NCBI GenBank assembly: GCA_022605955.1
Contig: JAKCOZ010000032.1
Coordinates: forward strand, 2,356,001-2,420,000
DNA from: Rallus limicola
Taxonomy: Eukaryota; Chordata; Aves; Gruiformes; Rallidae
Length of the DNA: 64,000 bases
Direction: 5' to 3'
In this document: positions 25,390-39,150 of the stretch, in pieces
How positions within the stretch are numbered: the first letter of the stretch is position 1
Layout of the letters: each line of letters begins with the position of its first letter
The notes under the pieces: generated by a model
Seen by the model: only the letters and a program-made list of their open reading frames with translations
Told to the model about the DNA's origin: nothing
Database searches by the model: none
Position numbers and translations under genes: made by a program

Positions 25390-28002
25390 GGCAAAAAAAC
25401 ACCAAAACAAAAGAGACAAGAAAAAAGGAAGAAAAGGGAGAAACAAACCCCTTCCTTAAGCAATATCTTTTTTAATACTGTACAGAGCAGGAAACACCAC
25501 CAGAGGAAGGAATATTCCACATCCTCCCTCTGCCCCTTTTAATTAAAATTGATTAAAGTCTTGTTTTTGTAAGTCGGTCTATCCTGTAGAGCTTCTTGTT
25601 TGAACTATTTCAGGACGTTCTCAGCATTAGACATATTAGAAAAGCACAAATGTTACTTTAACCAAAGCTGAACCAGGGCTTCCAGGAGAAGGACTATGGG
25701 ACAAAGTCCTGTTGGAAGCACCAGCCTGTTGCATTAAAAGCTGAAAAAGAAGTGTGTGCATCTAGAAAATAGAATATACGTTTCAGTGATGACCTCTCTT
25801 TGAATTTCAGGGAAAACTGGTGATCTAATTCTCTAAAAAGCATCCTGATAACCTTCTGCTCTTCTGAAATTGCTCTGCTTCATACTGCATTATCGTCCCC
25901 CAGTTAGCAGCTATATTATATCCCAGCTTGTTTGGTTCTACCACCCAAATTTTGGGGTTGTTTCTGGCATGTGAGCACTTGAAGGCAGTCAAAATACACC
26001 CACATTTACACAAAACCTGCTCATATTGGAGAAAGAAGGGATTTTCCCAAGCATATTGGGAGCTCAGATACATGGCAGCTGTTGTGCATTTTAAAGGGAG
26101 CAACACATTTCATGTTTCCATGTTACAGGAGGAGAGGATCCCACAGCAAACATCTGAAAAAAGAGCTAAAATTTGGATTTTAGGGTGGGTTTTTTTCCCC
26201 CCCATATAAAGTTGCTCCCTGCACATCCTGTACAGATAAGGCATAAATTGTTTAATACGGTATTGCCAATCTCTTGGCACATTTAAGGAGAGCAACAATA
26301 TTAGCTTCAAAGTTAAGAGTTTTTAAAGATCCTTGATGATAAGGGCTTTCTGCACTGTTTGAACTGGCTGTATTTCAGTGCATTGAATTATGTTTCTCAG
26401 TGAAATCAGTCTCCATGCAATAGCAAGTCTTCAAAGCCCCATAATTCAAACACATCCTCTATTTACTTAACTCCTGAAACAACTTGCAATGAGCGCAGCT
26501 TATTGTAACAGCGTAATAATGGTGTTCACATTGTCGAGTTCTGATTGAAAAGTAACGTGCTTTTAAAATAGGGTGGGAAATACGATTTCTCTCTTAGTTT
26601 TTTAACTCTATGTTTTTAATTTCAGATCTCCTTCCCCTTCCAGAGGAAGTTAGAGATGCCATAGCTTTAATGTCTGTTTTAGCTGCCACTCAAATGTTCA
26701 CTTTCTGTAAGAAAATCTAAACCAGGAGGTATGCTATTTCTCCTGATGTGAAAGTCATTAAAGGCAAGTAACGCTGTGAGTTCAAGTGTTGGTGGGTCCA
26801 AGACAAATTCCCAGCCCTGACAACATGAACTTGAAAAGAAAGAAAAGCCTTTCTTTTCGATGCAATGGTCTGTGCAGCTGTAGCTTTCAATTGCATCGTC
26901 ACCACTAGCACATTGCTTTTAAAAATCCAAACAAAATCTCTCTTGGTTTGGATTTTCAGTCGAAGGTGTAAGATATAGAAGGAAGTGGTAGCAGCTAAAT
27001 CAGGAGTTAAAGCCACTGCACTGCTGACCTCAGAAGGATGGTCTGGAAGAAGGAGACCTGAACTAAGGAAAAGCTGGGCTATTAGTTATATTTTCTCCCT
27101 GTATTCATCTATCCACTGATACATGTAGATAGATTGATATATGCCTCTTACTTTTTCAGTGTTGTTTGCAATTAGAGAAAATGGAAGAGTAGAAGATGAA
27201 TTTGATGTTCTTCTCCTTGGTGTTCCTTGGTACAGGGCAACAAATCCTCATCTGCAAGTAAATCCTCTCTAACAGGCCTGTGGGTGACACCGTAGTAGCC
27301 ATCCCTCCTTGGAACAGGTTAGCATTAGGATAGCACATACCAGGCAGAAATTATTTATGGACATACTAACGTGTCATCAGGCTGCTGTCTCCGCAAAAGG
27401 GCAGAAAGCCCCATTTGGGTTGAGGGAAACTGTATGTTGGTGCTTCATGGTTAATGCAACTCTTGGGCCAGGTGGGCAACAGTGAGCTTGCTGTTGATGG
27501 GAGAAATCGGTCATCTTGTGATGGTACATTTATCCAACAGCTTGGTGTCTTTGATTGACGTCTTCCTGCTTTCACTGTCAATGGAGATGTCCTGGTACAA
27601 TTTTGTGATCCTGTATTTGTGAACAAGCTAATAAATTGAAATAATGTGACAGATCTTGAAGTAAATTCAACTTTACTGTAACGTTATGCAATGGACAGTA
27701 AACTAGGTAAAGAGCTGGTCTTGGTATTTTTGTTCTGGCTGATGCCAGAATTTATTTGAAAGGGACGTTGTGGGGGGAAAAAAAGGTGCCTTTGGGCATC
27801 ATGAGAGAGACAAATATCTGGTACCTAGGTGAAGAAACACAAAACATAGGCATTTCCCATACAGAGGAATAGTATTTAGGAAATGTTTATTCTCTGCTAT
27901 CACTGCCTGCTCTCCCTGATTAATTTTGGGGCAGTTGTCTCCCTTTTGGCCAATATAAAGACGGGAGAGGGCTCTTCATCCTGCAGGATCTTAGAGTGGT
28001 CT

Positions 28003-28030
28003 CCTCTCTAAGAGAGACCTCTTAGAGAGG
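28003..28030. other. Short hairpin, 9-bp stem
   Basis: CCTCTCTAA at 28003-28011 and its exact reverse complement TTAGAGAGG at 28022-28030 enclose a ten-base loop that itself repeats the GAGAGAC/CTC theme. There is no T-run after it and no sign of an RNA gene; likely a local duplication of a TCTCTAAGAG unit. Confidence 0.5.
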
Positions 28031-31000
28031 TCTGATGAGCATGTTATGGGCTTCCCCAACAAGGTTTTGGGTTTATACTCTTGGGGTGGATTTGTTGATG
28101 CAGTGGTTTGTCAAGGGACAATCTTTGTCCACAAAGTGTGCTGAACCAAATGGATTGCTACATGGAGGGAATGCTAGATAAGAAGGGTTTGCACGTGGGG
28201 TGGGACTTCTGAGAGGATGAGTGGCAACTCACCATAAACAAATACAGATTTGCTCTCAATGCCTCTCAAGAATTTGCTTTCAGGCATTCCCAGGCTCTGG
28301 ATCTTGCTGGTTGTCTTAAATACACTGTCGCTGTGCCATGCTTCTGTCTGTTGCCTGAATGTGGCTAGATCTTCTGAGCCCCACTCAAACAGGGCGTAGT
28401 TGAAGGTAAGGATCTCCTGTGGACTGGACATGAGGTGCTTTTTATTTCGCTTTCACCCATATGCCCATTCATAGATTCCCCTTTGTCCAAAATCACTTAG
28501 AAGTATGTGATCCTGAGCTTTTTGGAGGGGAAAAGCAGGTGGGGAAGAGGGCTTGCTGACGCAGAAGGGAAGTCATGGGAGCCCCACCACCATTTGCTGC
28601 ATCTGCTCTTCCTTACATTGCTTTCAGACAAGCTACCTCGTTACATGAATTCGATCCATGCCCTCTACCAGTTTTCATTCATGTTTGGAATTGCATCTCC
28701 CTTAATAGCATGAATCCAATCCAGAAACTCTGCGGTGACTTCAGGCGAACAGCAGTGGGGTGTCATGAGTAGACTAGACCCAGGTGGGTTATTGTGCTAG
28801 GGCTGAATACATTGGGTTTGGGTATATAGAGAAAATAGTCACAAAACTGAAGATATGAGGTAGATTTTACTTTAATTTGTCACAAACTCTTTTTTTTTTT
28901 TTTTTAAACTACAGCTAGATTTGAAGCAGCATCCTAAAAAGAAATTAGTTAATAAATCATAAGGAGGTAGACCAAGAGATATCTCTTTAGAGGACACAGA
29001 AATAGAGTTTCCTTTTTTTTCCCCACCTCTGGCTCTTTAGCTCATTTCACATACGTCTTCTTGCAGTCTGGGCTTGATCATCACCACCCAAGTACTGCAA
29101 CTCAAGTTCTTCTGGTCTGTGCAGAGATTCAGTATTTCTATCTGTGGAAGCCAAAAGCCTCTACAACAGGTGATGTAGCAACCTGGACAGCCAACAAAAC
29201 TGAATATAAGCATGACAAACTAGCTGTTAAACAACCAGGTGTCTGTCACTTAGGAGGGCTCAAATTCTGGTTTTATCCACCCAAAAATGGTTATGTTCGC
29301 CCTTATCAGGGAGTTGGTGGTTGGTTCCCATTTGGTTGCAATTTATGTCTAGTTGGCAGAGCGCAGGTGGAAAGAAGCCAAGTTTTCTATCAAGATGACA
29401 GTTTGGTAACAGATGTCTAATGTTTCCCAACACATTTAGCTCGTGTGATAGGAATCGTGAGCTAGTTTAGTAAAGCTGAGCAGTTGGGTAATTGCAAACC
29501 TTTGTTCCTTGCATTTCCTCATTTATCCTTTTTAGCTGCCTAGGTAAGGTGCTTCTCCCTTTTTTTATTGTATCTGTAGTTTTGGGAGGAAAAGCTCAAA
29601 ATGTGTTGTGGCGTAATTGTCCTAGGAAGCAATCACTCATTTAAATGGTTGGAAACCTCAAGCAGCCCAAGAAGCCACATGTTTTCTTCTCCCATTCTGC
29701 GTAACGGGCGTTGCCCAAGTGCTTGGGCTGTGTGTGGCTCCTGCGCTGCTGTTTCCAAGCAGTGGGACGTGGATGATGGTGTTCACTCCCAATCCCCCTC
29801 CAAGAATTCTGGTTTCTTGAGTGACCCCTATCCGTGGCAAAGGTGAGGCCGAATCAAGACATTTTAATTAGTGAATCCTTAAAACAATGTGGTTTATATG
29901 GAATGAGAGAAACGGTGGTCCCAAGCCCAAACTCTTCCACAGGAGGGCACTGGTACACATTAAGCCAAGACCATTAATGGAAAACTAATCCCTTCAGTGA
30001 GATATCAGTGGGTACCTCTGCCATTCGGATTTGCAAGAAGACTTGGAGAAGAGCTTGAGAGATTCCACAGGATGCTCCTGTTTGCCCTACACCTGAGCAT
30101 TTCCTCCCCCATAAGGTTTTCTGACATCCCCGATGGAGAAGGGTACATCTCCCATTAGCTGCAAGAGTGGCCTGAAGCCCTGGCAGTGTTGGCTTGGTTG
30201 GGTAGGTGACCAAACCTGGTTTTGGAAAGCAAAAAGGTCTCATTAAGAGTGCACTGGGAGTTGATACCTTGTCTCCCACAAGCTCTTGTGAAAATCTCAG
30301 CATTCGTTTTAAAAGCTCTTTATCAAAGAAATGGGTTTTTGTTGTTTCTTCCTGTTTGGGTGATACATTCTCTGCAACTTTTCTTTTTGTGAGCTTCCAG
30401 CTATGATTTTCCAGGCATTTTAGCCTGTGATAACTGGGGCAGGAAGCACGATTACCAAACCTCTGGAGAAAGACTCTTTCTCAATTACTGCAGAGTCGGA
30501 AAACTCCAGAAGGCTCAACACAGAAAGTTTGCATCTGCATAGCTCCAGAAAGTCACTGAACGTGGCTGTCATACTGATCAGCATTCCTGCCTCTGAGCTT
30601 ACCTGAAATGTCTTCCCAATCCTCCTCTATTAATTTAGGAACTGAAATCACCAACTCTTCCCGATGACAAAAAAATAAACAGTTTCCTTGTTCAAGAAGT
30701 TTCAGGCCACCATTGTTTGACTGTGTATTAAGAGTATAACCACTTTTCTCATTAGACTGGTTATTACTGGATGGGAAGATGATGAGGCTTCTGCAAAGTG
30801 GTACCCAGAGGAAATACACCCTGTCCTGGCACACAGACTTTTTTCCCCCAGGGTGCCAAGTTATTTCCATGTCACTTTGCACGAGTTCGGTCAAACTGTC
30901 TCTACCGTTCATCCCATCTCTGTTATATTCCCAGGGAATATCCCAAGCATCCTCCCCAGTACCTGAGTGCACAATGGTCCAGAAGCAAACATTTTCTTAC

Positions 31001-33858
31001 AGAAACACTGATATTAATTTTTAAACTTCTGTACTTCTTTGCACTGCCCTCCCAATGCTTTGAAAGGAGGGTCCCTTTTCTTTTGAAGGTGATAAAATTA
31101 AGACATGGAATACATTTTTCTCTATAATTCCATAGAGCAAGGAGCACACGCTTAAAAACCTTGGGAGTATCTGTTTAGGAAGCTGCATGCTTAAATTAAG
31201 GAAGTTGAAGGATAAAAGATTCATTTGCATTTTATATTTCAGGATGAGGATTACACCTCAATTTCTGATTTGGGAGATGGCTTGTGAGTGTTTGCATTTC
31301 AGTATTTTTATTTAAGTGACTGAAGAGATTTATTCTTAAGCTCTGCAGGGCTGAAGTGTGTTAACTCCTGTTAGCTTACAGGATTTTGATTTGGAAGTAG
31401 ACTTTGACCTTTATTCCTAGTTGGGAATAAAACAGAATTCAGATGTGACTTGTTAGTAAGCATGTGAAGGGCTAGCTTGCTTGATTTTTTGCGTGTGTTT
31501 TGATTTCACTACATACCTTTTGGAATTTCTTTTGTTACTTGGATGCCTGTTGCACAGTGTGTAGAAAACGGCATCCAATTTGTTCTGTATGCTTCATTGC
31601 ACTTGTATGTAGTCACTGCACATAAGCAGTCTGTCAAAGAGTAGCAGCCAAGAGACTTCCAAAAGCAATCACAATAATGCTGCAAGTACATTCAATTAGC
31701 AAAAGAATATATTAACTTTTTTTTTTTTTTAATTTTAAAAGCTGTGAGTAGAGCTTTCAGCTTCTGCTGCTTAACACACAAAACGATGAAGTTGGGACTA
31801 GAGAGGAAGATCCCGTCTCACATTGAACCAAGGGATTTTTGGGAGGACTGGTGGAATTTGCAGGGACTGGGACTATGGTCCTTCTTGCTTTGCCGACACT
31901 GTCCCACGCCTTACCTACTTTTGTCCTCTCACATCACATGATGTGAACTGTGCATTGTTTTTGTAGGACTTGACAGGATGAGAGGTATTATAGGGGGAAA
32001 AAATACCTTTCCCCGCTCCATACCCTATACGTTTTTGGTGACCCTGTCCCTTCTGACACACTGCTGTGTTGCATCTCTCATCCCCTGCTTGCTCAGCATG
32101 GAGAAGTCCTCACTAGTTGGCCAGAAGAGAAGACAGGGTGGCTGGTCCTAAGCCTCCAGCATATGTAACGCAGGGCTTCTCAACCTGAAGCTTCCAATCT
32201 GTTGTTTGACTGTTAAAGAGAAATTTTCCATGCTGAGATTTCACCTTCCTAGCAATTCTATATATCATTATGGATATTTAACTGATCTTTATCATAAAAA
32301 TTAGATCCATCTCATTTCTGTCACCCCTAAGATGACATGTCTGCTGTGATTCAGAAGGGAACATACAAAGGCGTGTTTCCTTTAGCTGAGGTTCTCCAGT
32401 GACAGGATCAGTATGCCCCTCATGATGAGTCTAACGCGATCGATGAGCAGCTGGGCCATGCAAGGTTATCCCAAGTTCAAAGGACACTCAGTACCGATTG
32501 GTTTCCAAAATCGGATGCAGCGGGCTGCTGTGGCCACAGTTGCAAGGTCACCAAGAGGATCTGGTGACAGTGTAAATAATAATTTGTCGATAGCACCTCT
32601 GAGATAACATTGCGCTTTATTGCATTGGATTTGGGGCTCCATGATGTGACCTTTCACCTGCCTTGATGCCTCTTTTAATTTTTCCCATGTAACGTTAAAT
32701 TTCTTTCCCCGGCCCCCTCCAATGTCATTGCAGTTTTAAATAGACTAAAGAAGGTTGTTTGAAGGGAGTAAGCCAGTAAATCAATTCTATCCTGTTATTG
32801 AATTAGATCAGAGACAGGTGTATCGGATGAGGTACGTTAAAATGATCGGTGGGCACATATACATGGCTGTGGCTAAACACTAGGATGTTTTATCATTATG
32901 CTAGCGTTACTGTGCACAAATGAGGCATCCAGGTGAAGTAGCAGATTACAGTCTGTCTGCTCATTGCAAGGTACTACAACGAAAATTAAGTCCCGAAAGC
33001 TGAGCCAACTCCCCCTTTACACCCTCCATGCCTCTCTTCATAATCCCGTCGACACTCTTTTCCCATACAAGTCTGTGTCACCAGCGGGCAAAGGTTGTAC
33101 ATGCACAGGGACTTCTCCAGCAGCTGAATGTCAGACTTTATTGAGTGGGTGGATCCTGTTCATCCATTTCCCCTCCGAGCCTTTCTAAAAATACCATAAA
33201 CCTTGACAAGAAGCTATTTTAGAGGAATCATGTTCATGAGGATAGTCATGGGAAGCTTATTTTGGCAGGCTTGCATGTGTTTGATTTGCATGCTTCCTTA
33301 GTCAAGGTCTTGGTGAACTTGCGTTGCGAGCCAGTTGGACATGGGCTTAAGAGAGAGCATCTGGATTTTGGGACCTCCTGGGTTGGGACGTCTTCTCCAA
33401 GTGAGTTTATAGGAGGAAAAGAAGTGAAGATATTCTTATAAGAATGTTGATATGTGACTGAAGTCATTCATTTCAGGCATTTGCACACCAGCCCGCAGCT
33501 TATCGGATCTGATTTCATAAAACCTGGCTGTGATTTCTCTCCAGGGACCTTAATGATATTGCCACTCTCAATAAACATTTATAGAAACTACTGCCAGCCT
33601 GTGGATAAGAGAAACTCCTATGAGAGACTTTATCTTCCAAAAATACTTTAAGACACCAAAAAAACCCCAAAACCTCCCACAAGAAGATCAATAGAAAATG
33701 TCAAAATGTAGCATTCGCTGGGTAGCTGGAGCTGAATTGCAGTACCAGACATTTGCATCGTAGGCATGCAGTAGGTATGTTTGCTTTTCTCACTTGGAAA
33801 ACTGTGCACATCGGAGCGATGCTATAATTGGGACCAGCAAAACAATGAGTGGGAATAA

Positions 33859-34131
<273 letters not shown>

Positions 34132-37100
34132 TAGAATAAGTACTGTGGTACGAGTCTTTCAGTGTTTCTTTATGTAACATCTGAATAACTGGAATAAAAT
34201 TATACAATGGGATTATATATTTTCTAGTGTTTGAAGAAAGCTGAATTGCTTTTTCCAGTCAGTAAAAATGTACAAACAAACACTTTAGCCAAGAATATGT
34301 GTGCTAGATTGAGAAAGGAGACACACCTTCGCTCTCCAAGTAGTCCTATGTTTATGGCACTGATTGCATTTTAAAAACAACCTGAAGAGTTGGGTAGCTG
34401 TTGAGTGCTAAAATGGAAAGAGCAACCTCAAATTCTTGCTTAGCCAAAACTGGAGTTATGGTACAATGTCTCTTCTAAGCAGTTTCTCATTCAGGTCTAG
34501 ACGTAGATCTCCTTGGTTATCACAAAAGCTGTAGTTTTAAGTTCTAAACTATGGCAACACTTCACAGAAAACTGTTGCATCCCCTCCCCCCGCCCCCCTT
34601 CCCCCAGAAATTTAGACAAAGGGAAAAATCTGAGCTTGCTTTTTCACTCTCCTTGGATTAAGAGCTCTTTAGTACTTTTTAAAACAAAGCCTGAGCGGGA
34701 GGAGACTGAAACAGCAGCCTCTACATGACCTGTTTGTAGTATCATATAAATATAAAAATTTATAATATAGGAAGGAAGCTTAGTTTACATCACAGAGCTG
34801 ACTGTGGAGGAGGTTCTGATACCAGACACCAGAACATTAGGAACTCCTGTAAATAAGGGGCAGAAAAGTGAACAGAGTTTCTGCTGCCATCACCAACTTT
34901 GGGGAAATCCCCATTCTGTAACCCTGCAGGAGCCAAAAGCACCCGTACTGGTGGGAACTGGAAAACTAGCAAAATACGGTGTTTCTGGGTTTATTTGTGA
35001 TGTAACAGATAAATTCTGTGTTAAAAGTGTGATTTGCTCTTCCAATGTGATTAATTTCTGACTTTACCTGGTTGGATGTATGTCAAATCATGCGGAGAAG
35101 AGCACGTCTGTGAGAATGCTGGTCCCTTCCTTTGGCTTTGGTGTTTTATTTACTGATTTAGTTGAGATTAGCAACTGTTGTTTTGGAAAACAGTCATGGG
35201 AGCTCACGGGTACCCTTTGGAAGGCTGTCATGTCCTTGCTCCTTCCTGTAGTCATCTGCTGTGATAGATGCTTTAAGAGTTTAATTTGGGTTGCACTCAA
35301 CCTGCCTTTTGAAGGCCCTTCCCCCTCTGTTGACAACAGCATAAAGTTCAGGATATTTGTCTCCTAGATTAACATCACTGCTGGCTTTGCTGTCTGAGGT
35401 GACCTGCAGTGAGGGACTAACCAGCCTGCGGCTTGTTTTGAGTCTTGTGAAGGAGCTTAGGAAGTTGGTTTTCAGTTTTAAGGCTTTTTTGAAGCATCGG
35501 GTCAAGCTTTGAAAACCTCAGGAAGGTTCCTGGGAAAGTATTTGTGTTGGTCTTCATGAGGGATTGCTTATGGGACCCTCAAACAAACACGGATACCAAA
35601 AGAAACTGGGCTGCTACCAATGACCGTGGGCCAGTCCTCTACCTCTGGCTGCTCACAAACTTAATTTGGAAGCTTTGAGACTATGACATCTTGAAATCTT
35701 GAACTCTTGTAGGTACCTGATGCTTAGCCAGGAAGAGCAGGAGTGGACATAGTTTGTCACTTCAGCATCTCAGGTCACAGGTCAGGTAGTGAGAATAAAT
35801 TCTTAGGAGGTGTCCAAATCTCAGATACCCCCAAAGTGCTACCTACACAGAATGCAAAAGGCTATTAATGAAAGAAATGGTTTCATCACCTCATGGGGGT
35901 TTTCTCCTGGGGCAGGTGCCCCTAGCCTAAACAGGAAAATGCTGATTAAGGTAATTTTCTGTAGTTCTTAATTAATATTGACTTGCACAGAAAAAGATAA
36001 CAGATAGTTCAAAGTTTAGCCTAACACTCTAGATTTATTTTGTTATTTTTCATTACCAGCAATGGAAATTTTATTAAAACAAGAAAATATTCTTTTTTTG
36101 CAAAACTTGAGCCTAGAATTGCTGCCTCTTGCTTCTAATCTTCTCAATGAAAAATACATTTTATAATTTAATGTTAAAAAATGAACCAATGCAAAATGTG
36201 TTGGAGGAATTGACTCCTACTGCCTGCATCTGTTATGGTAGCCAGCTGATGCACGGCAGTGTTGAACATTGTGTGTTAACAATTTTCGGTTTTCCAAGAG
36301 TAAAACTGATCAAATAAAGAAAGTACATTGCAAGAAAGAAATTTTACAGCCGAACCTTGGCCACTATGGCCAAGTGCCCCCAGGTCATCTTAGTAAACCT
36401 TCAAGAGGTCAACTGGTGGTGCCTGGTTGGAAACTGGGGTATCTTGGGCTTAGTTTGGGTTTTGCTGGCCAAGAAGGAATAACACTTCTATTGGCCTGTG
36501 GTTTAATTTCCAGCTGTGGTTTTTTCAGATACCTCTGTGAATGTTTGTTTGGAGAGGTCATCCCTCTAATGCGTTCATACACAAGTACATGGCTTTTAGA
36601 TGAGGCAGCTTGAAATTTAAATAATTTTCAATCCTATGGAGATTGCACAGGGAAGTATCGTTTTATCCTGGTTTTCTAGGTAGGTGGGGGGTTTTTTGTA
36701 TGTCAAAAAAGTTTTCCAACAGATTTTCATTGGTGTTGTGCTTAGTTTGCTCAGTTTTTTGATGGCTGCCTGATGACACTTGCAGCAATTCTTGTCCTTA
36801 TGAATGCTGTTCTTCATCCTAAACTGGACTATGTCACTGAGTTTTATCCTGGCCTCTCCCAAGGAGAGAAACCAGATGAGTAGTGTGCTGCTTTAGACAG
36901 AGACCAGCTTTGCCAATGGAACAAGAGCAAATAAAGGCTTCTGTTCCCTTACAGCAGGACCTGTGTTATCCTCAGTATTTGAGAAACAACCAGCTGGGGC
37001 AGAGAGACCAAAGTCAGGCCAGGGCTGTCAGTGCCACATTCCTAGGACAACCCTCTTGCATTTTGGAGGGTTGCCAGGTAGGTGCAAGCTGCGCCAGGAC

Positions 37101-38879
37101 CAGCCTTTCCCAGCTGATGGACACCTCCATTAGCAGGGCAGAAAGAGAACAGTAGGAGTGCACTTCTTGGGTTTTAATAGAATGTATTGACTGATGCATC
37201 CACTACTTTTTGCAACTCAGTTTCCCAGCACCTTGTCAGTTGATCATCTTCTGCGTTGGGATCCAGGTGCCTCAATAATACATTGGGACAAGGAATGTGT
37301 AATGTCATCTCAAATTCATGTCCCACCAAGCACTGCCTTGCAGAGGGCAGAGATGTAGGTCAGATGTCCTCAGCCTTCATAAATTGTCTCTCCTGAACTT
37401 TATTGCTCCTATCATTGTTGTTTAATTTCCTTGTAATTGAAGTCCTGTGTTTCTAATCATCTGCCCCGGGTCAGTTATTTTGGATTTAAATCAAGATTAT
37501 TTTAGACAGCCCTGAAATGAATGTATTGGAGTATCTCAGGATACAGGGTTAGAGTCATTATTGCTGTGAAATCAGTTCATGTGGGTGGTGGCTGAGAACA
37601 AGTACACTGAAAATCAGGTCCATGCCTGAACAAATGCCTTTCTGTTATATTGATTTACACAGTTATCACTTCAAACAATCATTCAGAGGTGGAGGAAAGA
37701 GACATTAAATGACTCCTGTTTGTTATAAAATTGCAAAAATAGTATATTTTCTCCACACCCCAACACAAGCTTGATTGAGACTTGGTTTCAGCAACTTCTT
37801 TGTTCACTTCTCAGCACAGATACGACAGTGAAAACCTATAGACTTATCCACCATCCCTGCATGTATGCAAGCCTGGGAGAGCTGTGCCTTCTGCACTCCT
37901 GTGGGTAACATATGGCTTGGGACATCCTGAAGGCAGCAGGCAATAGACAGATTAAGGGCAGTCTCAACTTTTAGCCCCAGCTTGACAAAGCATTTAACCA
38001 TATGTTTTAATGTTCAGCAGTTTTGCAGGAGTCAGTGGCACTTTAGAGCACATATTTCAACCATATGCTCATTAAATCTCAAACTGGAGAAGGACCCAGA
38101 GATATGTCATCCAGGCAGAGTCAAATATACCCAACAACTTCTGACCAGTTTTCCCTGATTTGTCACTGATGTCTTTAAGGAAGGAGATTCCCAGAGAGGT
38201 TTTTTTTTCCTACTGTTTAACATCTCCCTGCTGTACCTTGTAGAAGGCTTGAAGTACAAATAGGTACAACCCTTGAGCTTGAGTTGTATGTATTTGAAGA
38301 CCATTATCACATGAACCTGAAGAACTATTCTCTCTAAAAGAATAAATGTGCTTTTTTTGAGCTTTACATCTAATTCCTGCTTTTTAGGCCCATAAGCATT
38401 TGCCCATGAGTATTTTTGTTCCTCAGTCTCCACCTGGCCCTCACCTTTTTAAAGCCATGCCCAAACCAAGCATGTAGTCCAACCTGAACCTTCCTCTGTT
38501 CAGGCAGAGCCAGACAACAAAGGGTAGTACTTTGCCACTGCTAAATGGTGTCTCTCTCTTTAACTTCAAGTCATCGCTTTGATTTGTAAAAATCAGTTTG
38601 CATTTCCTTTACTCTTCTCAAAAGCGTTCCCAGCCCTCTCTGGCTTGGTTTAAGTAGGTGCAAAGTTAACATTGTTCTTACTTCATAACCCAAGTCATTA
38701 ATGAAAGTGTTTCATGGTGCCATGTACTAGACAAGAACCCCTTGAAGTCTTTTTGGCTTGATGGTGGCCACTAAAAGATAAAGTCCTTCACAATATAGAG
38801 ATTAATAATGACATATGCATAAAAACTAAGCCTTTAGTTTCAGCCACATTTGACTGGGACTATACAGGACCTTTTTTAA

Positions 38880-39150
38880 ATGGGCAGTATGGTATTTTTC
38901 ATTTTTATTTGTGTTTTAAGATAAATCTGGCCACGGATTATGAAGTGCAATCAAATTTATTATAGCCTCCAGCCTGTTTTGTAAACAAAACCATTAGTGA
39001 ATTAATTAGATGGCAAAGGGAAAAAAAAGCCATAATTGTCTTCCAATAGACTGACAGATGCATAATTCAGATATTTATCAGTGGAAATTTCCAATTGCAT
39101 AGCTATCCTTTTGTTCCAGCTATTACAATGGTTTTTATTAGAGAGATCAA
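38880..39150. promoter_or_regulatory. Candidate conserved non-coding element, homeodomain-motif rich
   Basis: This AT-rich stretch lacks repeats and carries TAATTA at 39003-39008 together with several ATAATT-type motifs (CATAATTGTC, GCATAATTCAG). Its texture resembles deeply conserved vertebrate non-coding elements. This is an impression from motif content only; conservation has not been tested. Confidence 0.25.

Noticed and set aside
25266..25520. Membrane-protein-like ORF rich in Phe on the minus strand
   Set aside because: Caused by the A-rich repeat at 25369-25440 read in antisense; not a real transmembrane protein.
28891..28906. T-run as possible antisense poly(A) tail of a retrocopy
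   Set aside because: No recognisable gene body on the expected side and no flanking duplication.
29061..29420. A 119-codon + strand ORF preceded by a splice-acceptor-like CTTCTTGCAG
   Set aside because: It has no ATG, no domain I recognise and no donor. If spliced from the upstream PRKG1 exon, which must end in phase 2, this frame would not be used and the frame actually read hits a stop after about 37 codons.
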